64,000 bases of DNA, taken from contig JBOHNR010000002.1 of the NCBI GenBank assembly GCA_050730755.1, forward strand, positions 38,130 through 102,129, read 5' to 3'. The notes under the pieces were generated by a model that did no database searches, was not told where the DNA came from, and was given only the letters and a program-made list of their open reading frames with translations. Positions 33,441-41,313 of the stretch are shown one piece after another. Every line of letters starts with the position of its first letter. The stretch's first letter is position 1. A program made the position numbers and the translations under genes. The stretch is from CAVPPA01 sp050730755 (GTDB lineage Bacteria > Patescibacteriota > Saccharimonadia > Saccharimonadales > UBA4665).

Positions 33441-34721
33441 CTAAAGCCAGCTCCACAAGCGGCTCCATAGGCTAGGACCATTGCTTGGCAGCTGAGTCGA
33501 CTCTGACAACGTGGCGCTGGTATTATTGCCGCTAACGTTTGTTGAGGAGTCGGGACTGATTTGGTCGCCGACGACTATTAGACGGTTGATGCTAGTGCCC
33601 GGCGGATCACAGGTGATCAGGGTGGCTGTCGCGATGTGGTTGGGGATATTACCTAGAACACCGACATCACTGGGGCTGACAATCTGCTTTTCAAAGACTT
33701 TATAAATGAATACTTCTTGGTTATAGACTATATAAAAGGTATCGCCTGGAACCAAGGTATGGAGCAGCACAAAGGCAAACTTATACTGGCCGGGATTAAA
33801 GATGTTGTTACTAGAGTGGCCGAAATAGGCCGTGTTGCCGTCCTGACCCGGCAAAACCGTAGTCGGGTAATGAACGACACCACCTTGCAGGTCGTTCTCA
33901 ATGACTGATTCGTTGGTGCTGGTGTCGCTAAAGTCAATCGGTATATCGACGCTGATCTTCGGTATGATTACCTGTGGTGCGCTACTGGCCGTGACGCTGC
34001 TGGGATCAACGATAATCGGCGTGGCGCCGACACTGCCCGGTTGAATAAAGGGTGCGATAAGCACTTCGTTAAAAAAGCTGAACATAAAAATAGCTAAGAC
34101 AATTAGCCCGATACCCATCCCAAAACCGAGTGACTGGAGATGATGCTTAGCCTTAAGCTTACCGCCAGCAGTGACGCTGCTGCGAATCATCTGGTGAATT
34201 TGACTAAGACTTCGAGTTTCGGCCGGAATCTCCGTGCCAAGCTGGTGTTTTGAGGTGACAATGCCTTGGCTTGATGGCGCTTGATTTTGAATGGCCGACG
34301 GCTGAGGTGCCGGTTGAGCGTCACTTGGTCGAGCCTGCTTGCTGTTATCGTAATCCTCGTAGAATTCCTGCCAGACCTCGTGCTTTTCCGAATCAGGCAG
34401 GCTAGCGTAATAGCTGTGCCAGGCAGTTTGAATCTCGGCTAAACTCTTGCCTGAGGTACTCAGGTTGTGCATGAATGTCTGGTGTTTGCTGCGCGGCTTG
34501 ATGGTCTCGGCTTCGCGGGCTTCAACCACTGGATCGGGCTCCAAAGCGTAAATTTGGGCTAACTTCGTGCGGATAATATCAGCTGCCGGGTTAACTCCGC
34601 TTGGTTCGTTGCCACTGGCCGGCTGGATAGTTATCGGCAGCTTTTTAGGCAGTACGTAACTGTTTTCGGCTGGCTGTTCTTCTTCCGGTTTGTGAGGAAA
34701 TAAAGGGTTATCGTTTTGCAT
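33441..34721 (-). CDS. Sortase with long cytoplasmic N-terminus
   Basis: Transpeptidase that cleaves LPxTG-like signals and attaches proteins to the wall or to each other. 426 residues: ~200-residue hydrophilic cytoplasmic part, one membrane helix (about 202-220), then the sortase domain with catalytic His302 (AYFGHSSNN), Cys371 (LITCDPPG) and Arg380 (NRLIVVGD). All three are intact. The N-terminal part includes WHSYYASLPDSEKHEVWQEFYEDY, a helical unit I cannot name. Candidate substrates in the window are the LVNTG protein at 51140 and the TTGAG protein at 43072. The class (D/E-like) is inference. Confidence 0.9.
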   Translation of the reverse strand: MQNDNPLFPHKPEEEQPAENSYVLPKKLPITIQPASGNEPSGVNPAADIIRTKLAQIYALEPDPVVEAREAETIKPRSKHQTFMHNLSTSGKSLAEIQTAWHSYYASLPDSEKHEVWQEFYEDYDNSKQARPSDAQPAPQPSAIQNQAPSSQGIVTSKHQLGTEIPAETRSLSQIHQMIRSSVTAGGKLKAKHHLQSLGFGMGIGLIVLAIFMFSFFNEVLIAPFIQPGSVGATPIIVDPSSVTASSAPQVIIPKISVDIPIDFSDTSTNESVIENDLQGGVVHYPTTVLPGQDGNTAYFGHSSNNIFNPGQYKFAFVLLHTLVPGDTFYIVYNQEVFIYKVFEKQIVSPSDVGVLGNIPNHIATATLITCDPPGTSINRLIVVGDQISPDSSTNVSGNNTSATLSESTQLPSNGPSLWSRLWSWL

Positions 34722-34802
34722 TAAGGCTTGAGATTAGCGCTAGTTTTATAGATCTAATTATAGTATACTGCCCCTCTGATAACTAAGCACGCTGCAACTT
34801 AA

Positions 34803-34887
34803 GGGCGAGTGGCGGAATTGGTATACGCGCACGACTCAAAATCGTGTTCCTTACGGATTGAGGGTTCAAGTCCCTCCTTGCCCACCA
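34803..34887 (+). tRNA. tRNA-Leu (CAA)
   Basis: Acceptor GGGCGAG/CTTGCCC, anticodon stem CACGA/TCGTG with loop CTCAAAA (anticodon CAA), a long variable arm (TTCCTTACGGA region), T arm GAGGG-TTCAAGT-CCCTC, CCA encoded. It reads TTG. Confidence 0.96.
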
Positions 34888-34915
34888 GAACGACATTATT
34901 ATTTTTAGCTTCAGT

Positions 34916-35734
34916 TTATTTTTGATTCTGAGTATAAATAGCCGTGGTCAGCGACTCAAAGGTCTTTTCTTTATTTTGAAGCCACCAGGTAGATGTGTCG
35001 GCAGCCGTTTTAACGCGCCAGATTTCCTGGTCTTCAGCCAACCTAGTACTGCTGACTTCCCCGTTGACGGCCACAAAAATACGTAGCAGATGTTTAACCA
35101 CGATATTTATTTTGTTCATCTTAGTAAATTCGTGCAAAGTTTCGACTAGCCTGATTAAATCCATTTCAAAGCTGAAGGCTTTAGGAAAGTCCGCGCTGGA
35201 GGCCAGTTTTTGGAGTTGAGCCAGGCTTATAACTAACGTCGTCTGTGGTCTTTTTAGGATTATTTGCGGCAGGCTTATAAAAAAATCGGCGCCGTCTTTT
35301 GTCAGTGTCAACTGGTCTTTATATTCAACCGCCAGCCGTTCCAAAATAATAGCAGTCTCCGAATTCCGGCCTAAGTCGCCAGCTACCAGCACGCCATCCG
35401 CCCATAGGCTCATGTCCAGAAACTCAGCTAAGGCTTTTTGACTGAAGCTGCCGCTGGGCGTGCTTGGTGCAAACTGGCCAGCGGCGAAAGTCCGGCCAAC
35501 GGTCTTTTTTAAACTATCAGGCAGTAAAACCCGGGTTTCACCGATACCGGCTTTTTCGCTCTCCGCAAAAGCCTCAGCCGGGGCGCTGAAGCCGTAGCCG
35601 TTACCGCCGACAATTAACAATTTACCGGCTGTTGTCCGTCGTTCCGGGCGGCTCCACAGTAGGTCTGGGAAAAGCGGGTGGTCGGGCTGTTGCTGCCGCC
35701 AGTAAGGGAAAGCCGTATTGTGCTGTGAATCCAT
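34916..35734 (-). CDS. YjeF C-terminal-like (NAD(P)HX dehydratase / ribokinase-fold) protein
   Basis: 272 residues. GKLLIVGGNGYGFSAPAEAFAES near 37-60 and GIGETRVLLPDSLKKTVG resemble the nucleotide-binding start of ADP-dependent NAD(P)HX dehydratase (COG0063), and WADGVLVAGDLGRNSET near 112 resembles its GPGLG region. The catalytic NAGD-type motif in the second half is not seen, and the match fades after residue ~150, so the protein may be a divergent or inactive family member. The next gene upstream (iminopeptidase) is 5 bp away in the same direction. Confidence 0.6.
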   Translation of the reverse strand: MDSQHNTAFPYWRQQQPDHPLFPDLLWSRPERRTTAGKLLIVGGNGYGFSAPAEAFAESEKAGIGETRVLLPDSLKKTVGRTFAAGQFAPSTPSGSFSQKALAEFLDMSLWADGVLVAGDLGRNSETAIILERLAVEYKDQLTLTKDGADFFISLPQIILKRPQTTLVISLAQLQKLASSADFPKAFSFEMDLIRLVETLHEFTKMNKINIVVKHLLRIFVAVNGEVSSTRLAEDQEIWRVKTAADTSTWWLQNKEKTFESLTTAIYTQNQK

Positions 35735-35739
35735 AGACG

Positions 35740-36669
35740 CTAATTTCTTTTCGCTTGGGTCATTTGCAGCAAAATAGTCCGTCGGACATCATAATTCGGC
35801 CGATCGTTACTATGGCCGGCGACTGTCCAGATCAGGTGGCTGCTTGACAGCTTATAGTTTAGTTCATAAGCGGTGACCGGCGGGCAAACCATGTCATAAC
35901 GGCCTTGGATCAACCAAATTGGCATCCTCAACTGCCGGGCATTATCTAGAATATAGTGGTCCGGTAAGAAGCATCGATTGGCCATGTAATAGACCTCGAT
36001 CTTGATGCCGGTCGGATCGTAATCGTCAAAGTTTGGTGGCGTGAACCTTTCGTCTAGCTTGAGTAAGGCGGCTTCGACGTTGGCGCAGGCATAGGCTGAC
36101 TTCTTAGCGGCTAAGCCGTTGGAACCTAAAATCATCTTGTAATGGTATTTACTCGGGTTAGTTTGGTGGCTTTTAGGCGTCCGGTCAAGATAGGCATCCC
36201 AGACATCCGGAAAATGGATCGCCCACCGACCCTGGGCTAAATAATCTATTTCAGCCTGTGAGCCGGTAAAGATGCCACCTAGAACCATCGCTTTAACCCG
36301 TTTCGGATATTTTAATCCGTAAGCAAGAGCCAAGCACGAACCCCAAGAACCGCCGACTAAAATAAAATTAGTTAGTTTAAGCTTGGTAGCCAGTTTCTCA
36401 ATATCCTCGATTAGATCCTGGGTTGTGTTATTTTTCATAAAACCGTAAGGCAAGCTTTTACCGCAGCCGCGCTGGTCAAAGAAAATGACTCTTTGTGATC
36501 TAGGATCAAACGAAGCTTTGTGACCATCATTCGTGGAATCTCCCGGGCCACCGTGTAGGAAAACAATTGGCGTGCTTGCCCGCTTATTACCCCAGTCTTG
36601 GACATATAGAGTATGACCATCGCCGACTTCAACGAAGCTTTCCGAAATCGTGTATTCGTCTTGATTCAT
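35740..36669 (-). CDS. pip: Proline iminopeptidase (alpha/beta hydrolase, S33)
   Basis: Removes N-terminal proline from peptides. 309 residues: oxyanion HGGPGDS near 39-45, FFDQRGCGKS, nucleophile elbow GGSWGS (Ser near 108), an alpha-helical cap, acid in QGRYDMVCPP near 265 and the final His in AGHSND near 286. Catalytic triad complete; length typical. The gene is the middle of a tight run with exonuclease III (8 bp upstream) and the YjeF-like gene (5 bp downstream). It would help a peptide-scavenging cell. Confidence 0.92.
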   Translation of the reverse strand: MNQDEYTISESFVEVGDGHTLYVQDWGNKRASTPIVFLHGGPGDSTNDGHKASFDPRSQRVIFFDQRGCGKSLPYGFMKNNTTQDLIEDIEKLATKLKLTNFILVGGSWGSCLALAYGLKYPKRVKAMVLGGIFTGSQAEIDYLAQGRWAIHFPDVWDAYLDRTPKSHQTNPSKYHYKMILGSNGLAAKKSAYACANVEAALLKLDERFTPPNFDDYDPTGIKIEVYYMANRCFLPDHYILDNARQLRMPIWLIQGRYDMVCPPVTAYELNYKLSSSHLIWTVAGHSNDRPNYDVRRTILLQMTQAKRN

Positions 36670-36676
36670 CTTTTAC

Positions 36677-37480
36677 CTATATATCCATTACAAGGCTGAC
36701 CGGACAGTGGTCAGAACCCTTTACTTTGGGGTGTATATCAGCCGCCTTTACTTTCGATTTGAGGCTTTTACTGGCTAGGACGTAGTCAATCCGCCAGCCG
36801 ACATTGCGCTCGCGGGCATTAGAAAAATAAGACCACCAGGTGTACCATCCCTTACCTTCTTTAAATAAGCGAAGCGTATCAATAAACCCGGCGTCGATAA
36901 AGGCCTGGAAACCTTGGCGCTCTTCATCGGTGAAACCTTTTTTACCGCGGTTAGGCCGTGGATTAGCCAAGTCCAATTCAGTATGGGCTACGTTTAAGTC
37001 ACCGCAAAAGATGACCGGTTTTTGCTTCTCTAATCGCTGGCAATAAGCCAAAAAGGCCGGATCCCACTGCTTTTGGCGTAAGACTAGACGACTTAAATCG
37101 TCTTTGGCATTAGGCGTATAAACAGTTATCAGCCAAAACTTATCGTACTCCGCAGCCATGATTCGACCTTCCAGGTTTGGATCACCGTAAATATCACCGC
37201 TGACCTTGAATTTCTTGATGATATCTTGAGGTAGCCCGTTAACCACCTGTAAGGGTTTCGGTTTGCTCAAAATTGCCGTCCCGCTATAGCCAGCCTTGTC
37301 GGCCGAGTACCAAAATTGCTCGTAATTTGGCAAGATCACTGGAATTTGATCTGGTTTAGCTTTAGTCTCTTGGAGGCAGAGGATATCCGGTTTCTCAGAA
37401 TTTATAAATGGGTCAAGTGACTCTTTATTTAAAACAGCCCTAATGCCATTCACATTCCAAGAATAGACTCTCAACAACAT
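36677..37480 (-). CDS. xth: Exodeoxyribonuclease III / AP endonuclease
   Basis: Base-excision-repair nuclease that cuts at abasic sites. From the ATG at 37480 (GGAGG four bases upstream) the protein has 267 residues and starts MLLRVYSWNVNGIRA. Metal-binding and catalytic motifs: WNVNGIR, LCLQETKA, GDLNVAHTELD, WRIDYVLAS and a final KGSDHCPV. An in-frame TTG at 37501 is unlikely. First gene of the run with pip and the YjeF-like gene. Confidence 0.95.
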   Translation of the reverse strand: MLLRVYSWNVNGIRAVLNKESLDPFINSEKPDILCLQETKAKPDQIPVILPNYEQFWYSADKAGYSGTAILSKPKPLQVVNGLPQDIIKKFKVSGDIYGDPNLEGRIMAAEYDKFWLITVYTPNAKDDLSRLVLRQKQWDPAFLAYCQRLEKQKPVIFCGDLNVAHTELDLANPRPNRGKKGFTDEERQGFQAFIDAGFIDTLRLFKEGKGWYTWWSYFSNARERNVGWRIDYVLASKSLKSKVKAADIHPKVKGSDHCPVSLVMDI

Positions 37481-37562
37481 ATCGCCTCCACGATTCCTCA
37501 AACTCTAGCTCTATTATGTCATAAACTTACTTAGAGACTGGTGACTGATTTCACAATCAATC

Positions 37563-37979
37563 TTACTCAAAATAACACCTAACGCAAACTTGGCTCAAGG
37601 GAAGAGTTTTTGGTCGTATCTCGCATTTTGGACACAAGCCTAGGGCCGTCGCAGCTAATGGTCTGTAGTCAAGCAAAGCGCCGGCTGGTTCGCTTCTTGC
37701 ATCTAGTCTTTGGTTTAAGACTAACCCTGCTACCAAATCGCCTAAGTCTTCTGAGGCTAAAAGCCGACCCTGAACATCGTTTATTTCTTTATCTTCGTAT
37801 TGCCTAACAAATCTACTCATTACCTCAGCCTCTACCCGGCTTCGATCAGTCAAGGATTCGGCTTTGTTAATGTTCTCGACGTATCTGGCGACGCGCCCAA
37901 TAAAGTCATTGGCTAGTCTATCTTGAAGCACTAGCTCCAGGCTGACCTGATGATTAATACTTTCCCCCGACATAGCCAT
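37563..37979 (-). CDS. Small protein with C-terminal zinc ribbon
   Basis: 138 residues. The N-terminal 90 residues are predicted helical and charged (LVLQDRLANDFIGRVARYVEN...). The C-terminus has CPKC (115-118) and CVRC (132-135), a Cys4 pattern with 13 residues between the pairs, typical of zinc ribbons. No family known to me. The zinc ribbon suggests nucleic-acid or protein contact. Confidence 0.65.
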   Translation of the reverse strand: MAMSGESINHQVSLELVLQDRLANDFIGRVARYVENINKAESLTDRSRVEAEVMSRFVRQYEDKEINDVQGRLLASEDLGDLVAGLVLNQRLDARSEPAGALLDYRPLAATALGLCPKCEIRPKTLPLSQVCVRCYFE

Positions 37980-37990
37980 CTATTTTCGGA

Positions 37991-38110
37991 TTACGCTTCT
38001 TCGCCAATACTAAAGAACTCTTTGAGGAAAGTTGCTGCCAGACTAGCTTCTGGGCTGTTTTCGACGCTCATAAATTTATATTCTTTCTTAGGCTTTAAAA
38101 ATGCAACCAT
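37991..38110 (-). CDS. Possible 39-residue small protein
   Basis: ATG at 38110, stop at 37991. The peptide MVAFLKPKKEYKFMSVENS...FFSIGEEA has a protein-like mix of charges and aromatics. No Shine-Dalgarno is visible; the upstream bases are a run of A and T. An internal ATG at residue 14 is an alternative. It ends 11 bp ahead of the zinc-ribbon gene in the same direction. Support is moderate at best. Confidence 0.35.
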   Translation of the reverse strand: MVAFLKPKKEYKFMSVENSPEASLAATFLKEFFSIGEEA

Positions 38111-38195
38111 AACCGTTTAAAAAAATTAATTTTAAATATAATAAAAAATCAGTTCGTTTATGGAAGACGCATAAGCTATGCAAGTTGTCCCTGAC

Positions 38196-38242
38196 GGGGC
38201 GAAGAAGCGAGCCAACCTCGGGCTCAAAAACTTCTTCGCCCC
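38196..38242. repeat. Two-tier GC-rich hairpin
   Basis: Outer stem GGGGCGAAGAAG/CTTCTTCGCCCC (12 bp, perfect) and inner stem GAGCC/GGCTC with a 7-nt loop. Neither strand has a T-run after it, so it is not a classical intrinsic terminator. It lies just 3' of the minus-strand 38257 gene and may stabilise or terminate its mRNA. Confidence 0.6.
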
Positions 38243-38256
38243 CAACACGGACGCTA

Positions 38257-38688
38257 CTAGGTTGGTTCAGGGTGTCTTAAACCGCAATACCACAACCTTG
38301 CCAGAAGAAAGCTGAAACGTGATAGTGGCTTGCCGACAAATTCAGTGTCAATGAAAGTCTGCAGCAAAATTTGCGTCAGATCCTGAATGCTACCATAACT
38401 CAGAGCCGGTAGAACTAACTCGAGGTAACGATTCCGGGGGCCGCTCAAGTTACTGGGCTGGGCGCTTTTATCATCGAACCAGTCGGTAAACTTCAGACTT
38501 TCTAAGCCTCCTGATGAACTAACATCGAGTCGGTTGAAGCTACGGATGGTTGGCGCGCCAGTCTCCCAAGCTGGGAAAAGCATCTTTACCAAATAACTAT
38601 CCGGGTTTTTCTGACGACTGACATTGTAGTAGAGAGTCGGTCGAGGCGGTTTCGCTTTGGCTGTCTGATCATCGCCCCAAGTTACCAC
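38257..38688 (-). CDS. Hypothetical protein (143 aa)
   Basis: Unrecognised. GTG start at 38688 with GTGAGGT eight bases upstream. Rich in Leu, Ser, Pro and aromatic residues; no signal peptide or membrane helix; a C-terminal hydrophobic stretch (FSFLLARLWYCGL) is too short to be sure. It stands alone between the hairpin at 38196 and tRNA-Ser. Confidence 0.5.
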   Translation of the reverse strand: MVTWGDDQTAKAKPPRPTLYYNVSRQKNPDSYLVKMLFPAWETGAPTIRSFNRLDVSSSGGLESLKFTDWFDDKSAQPSNLSGPRNRYLELVLPALSYGSIQDLTQILLQTFIDTEFVGKPLSRFSFLLARLWYCGLRHPEPT

Positions 38689-38842
38689 TAGGAATACCTC
38701 ACATAAACAAACTGACTAAGAACAATCTTCCGCATAGAGCAGAAAATTAATTAATACTATACAATATTATTAATTGCTATTCAAGTTTGAACACCAGACT
38801 TAATCGGCTAAGTTAGAATAAATTATTTTTGAATTTTATTCT

Positions 38843-38932
38843 TGGCGGAGAGAGAGGGATTCGAACCCTCGGTGCAGTTGCCCGCACACACGCTTTCCAA
38901 GCGTGCCCCATCGGCCACTCGGGCACCTCTCC
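38843..38932 (-). tRNA. tRNA-Ser (GGA)
   Basis: Minus strand, 90 nt. Acceptor GGAGAGG/TCTCTCC with discriminator G and encoded CCA. Anticodon stem CACGC/GCGTG with loop TTGGAAA (anticodon GGA), a long variable arm and a normal T arm. It reads TCC/TCT. The rest of 38689-39105 contains only the promoter region of the ABC operon. Confidence 0.96.
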
Positions 38933-39105
38933 TCTAAGCTGACGGCCAATGATTTGAGCCAACGCGGAGTCGCTTAAATCATTGTCAATTATATAGAAAT
39001 ATTAACGATTCTAGGTAATATTACTTGGTAGGTTACAAAAAATGTTGTGGAATAATCCCGAACACCTTGCCCACCTGGTAACTTGGCGACTACACTTAGA
39101 ATATT

Positions 39106-39996
39106 ATGGCTGTCATAGAAATTCATGACGTTTCTAAATTATTCGGCTTCGGCGAAGCCACGGCGCTAGCACTGGACGAGGTTTCCTTATCCATTAAAAG
39201 CGGCGAGTTCGTCGCCGTTATGGGGCCCAGCGGTTGCGGTAAGAGCACTTTGATGCACATCATAGGCTTGCTTGATCGACCAACGCATGGCGATTACATT
39301 TTGAACAATCGCCATGTCGCTCGCCTGCGCCCTAACCAAGCCGCTAAAATCCGCCGCGATACTATTGGCTTTATTTTTCAATCATACAATCTGGTACCCC
39401 GTATGACGGTCTTAGAAAATGTCGCTTTACCGCTTGTTTATAAAGGTATGCCACTAACCAAACGATTAGAAAAGGCCAGCTATATTTTGGAGCGAGTTGG
39501 CATGCAGAGCCGAGAATATTTTTTACCGGCTCACTTAAGTGGTGGCCAGGTTCAATCGACGGCTATCGCCAGGGCGCTGGTTAATGATCCGAAACTAATC
39601 ATTGCCGACGAGCCGACCGGCAATCTCGATAGTGCCGGCTCGCGGCTGGTTATGGAGCTTCTAACTGAAGTCCACAAGATGGGAAATACGGTTATATTTG
39701 TCACCCACAACCCGGAGTTAACGCGTTATGCTAACCGGGTAGTCTATATGCGCGATGGCCAAATAATCGCCGACGAGCAAACTGCCATTGGCCGAGTGGC
39801 CAACAGTGCCCTGAAGACCATGTATTCCGTCCCCAAAAAGACTGTCGATGACGATTTGGCAGGAGTCTCGGCCCTGATGCAGGCGATTCCCCAAAAGCAA
39901 TCAGCTCCTGAAACCCAGCACGATAATAAAAAACACCATAAAAAAGCTAAGTCTAGACGGCACAAAACAAACCGCAAACGAAAGGCTCGGACCTAA
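39106..39996 (+). CDS. MacB/LolD-type ABC transporter ATPase with a basic tail
   Basis: 296 residues; ATP-binding subunit for the permease that follows 1 bp later. Walker A GPSGCGKST (about 41-49), signature LSGGQVQS (the usual final Arg is Ser), Walker B LIIADEPTGNLD, and an H-loop His. Beyond residue ~225 there is a non-family extension that ends in a very basic stretch (KKHHKKAKSRRHKTNRKRK), perhaps binding nucleic acid or membrane. TAGAAT stands directly before the ATG and no Shine-Dalgarno is seen. Confidence 0.92.
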   Translation: MAVIEIHDVSKLFGFGEATALALDEVSLSIKSGEFVAVMGPSGCGKSTLMHIIGLLDRPTHGDYILNNRHVARLRPNQAAKIRRDTIGFIFQSYNLVPRMTVLENVALPLVYKGMPLTKRLEKASYILERVGMQSREYFLPAHLSGGQVQSTAIARALVNDPKLIIADEPTGNLDSAGSRLVMELLTEVHKMGNTVIFVTHNPELTRYANRVVYMRDGQIIADEQTAIGRVANSALKTMYSVPKKTVDDDLAGVSALMQAIPQKQSAPETQHDNKKHHKKAKSRRHKTNRKRKART

Positions 39997-39997
39997 A

Positions 39998-41239
39998 ATG
40001 CCTTCGCTGACAAAGGGCAACGTTAAGACGGCCTTCCATTCGTTACGCCGCAACAAGACCAGAAGCCTGCTGACTATGCTCGGGGTTATTATCGGCGTGA
40101 CTTCAGTCGTGACCGTGGTCAGTATCGGCGAGGGAGTTAAACAGCAAGTTAATGCTCAGACCGAACATTTAGGCAAAGACTTAATTACTGTTCGCCCCGG
40201 CCAACTTCTGCCCCAGACCATACCGAGCGAGTTAAGCAACCTTGGTTTGCTATCTAATGTCGGCACGGTTGATTCGCTTAGTAGTCGAGACGTCAATACA
40301 GTCCAAAGGGTCCAAGGCGTAAAAAACGTGGCTCCGCTCAGTGTCGTTGACAGTAATGTCGTATCGGGCGAAACCCATAAACCGTACAACGCCTTGGTCT
40401 TAGGTACTAACACTCAGTTGCCCAGTATTTTACGCCAAGGCTTGGCTTACGGCTCCTTTTTTGGCAGTAGCTCCGACTCGGCTGACATGGCCGTCATTGG
40501 CCAACACGTCGCTCAAGTCTTATTTGACGAGAACGTACCGCTGGGCCAAACTCTGAATATACTTGGCCAGCAGTTTGTAGTGGCTGGTATATTTAATAAT
40601 TTCCAGACTGCGCCGCTGTCTGTCGACGTTGATTTTAATAATACCGTCTTTATCCCTTACACGACGGCCGGGCAGATCACCGATAACAATTCGCCGATTT
40701 ATGAGATTTTGGCCCGCCCCGATCGTGACAACCAGACCAACCATGTCGTCAGCCGGATCGATGCTAATCTGCAGGCAGCCAACGGCGGCCAACGAAATTT
40801 CACTGTCTCGGAACAAAGCCGGACTCTCATGGTGACGGGTGATATCCTGAACCTTTTGACGGCTCTGATCGGTGGCGTAGCGGCTATTGCCCTTCTGGTT
40901 GGCGGAATTGGCATTATGAATGTCATGCTGGTTTCAATTGCTGAGCGGATGCAGGAGATTGGCATCAGGAAGGCCGTTGGTGCCACTAACCGGCAAATTC
41001 TTTTCCAGTTTATGACCGAGGCTGCCGTTCTCAGTGTCTCCGGCGGATTTATTGGCATCCTGCTATCACTTTTCATTAATATTTGCCTGCGCATCTTTAC
41101 CAATTTGGCGCCGGCTATATCGTGGCCGATTATCATCTTGGCTTTTCTGGTTTCAGTTTGTGTCGGCCTTCTCTTCGGCTCAGTACCAGCCCTCCAAGCG
41201 GCCCGAAAAGATCCGATTGAAGCTCTCAGAAATGAATAA
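39998..41239 (+). CDS. MacB/FtsX-family ABC permease
   Basis: 413 residues. N-terminal membrane helix (about 22-42), an extracytoplasmic MacB-PCD domain (about 45-270), and three C-terminal helices with the mechanotransmission signature RMQEIGIRKAVGATNRQILFQF between the second and third. Such systems move lipoproteins, peptides or toxins or signal across the membrane without transport through a channel. Partner ATPase is encoded immediately upstream. The substrate is not predictable. Confidence 0.92.
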   Translation: MPSLTKGNVKTAFHSLRRNKTRSLLTMLGVIIGVTSVVTVVSIGEGVKQQVNAQTEHLGKDLITVRPGQLLPQTIPSELSNLGLLSNVGTVDSLSSRDVNTVQRVQGVKNVAPLSVVDSNVVSGETHKPYNALVLGTNTQLPSILRQGLAYGSFFGSSSDSADMAVIGQHVAQVLFDENVPLGQTLNILGQQFVVAGIFNNFQTAPLSVDVDFNNTVFIPYTTAGQITDNNSPIYEILARPDRDNQTNHVVSRIDANLQAANGGQRNFTVSEQSRTLMVTGDILNLLTALIGGVAAIALLVGGIGIMNVMLVSIAERMQEIGIRKAVGATNRQILFQFMTEAAVLSVSGGFIGILLSLFINICLRIFTNLAPAISWPIIILAFLVSVCVGLLFGSVPALQAARKDPIEALRNE

Positions 41240-41313
41240 TTGGTTTCGTCAAAATTGATTGCTTAGGCGTAAGCGGCTTTTAATAATTCAAGCGATTGCT
41301 TAAACTAGTGTAA

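Noticed and set aside
40699..41136. Minus-strand ORF of 145 codons within the MacB permease gene
   Set aside because: Antisense of a well-conserved membrane protein; no start signal.
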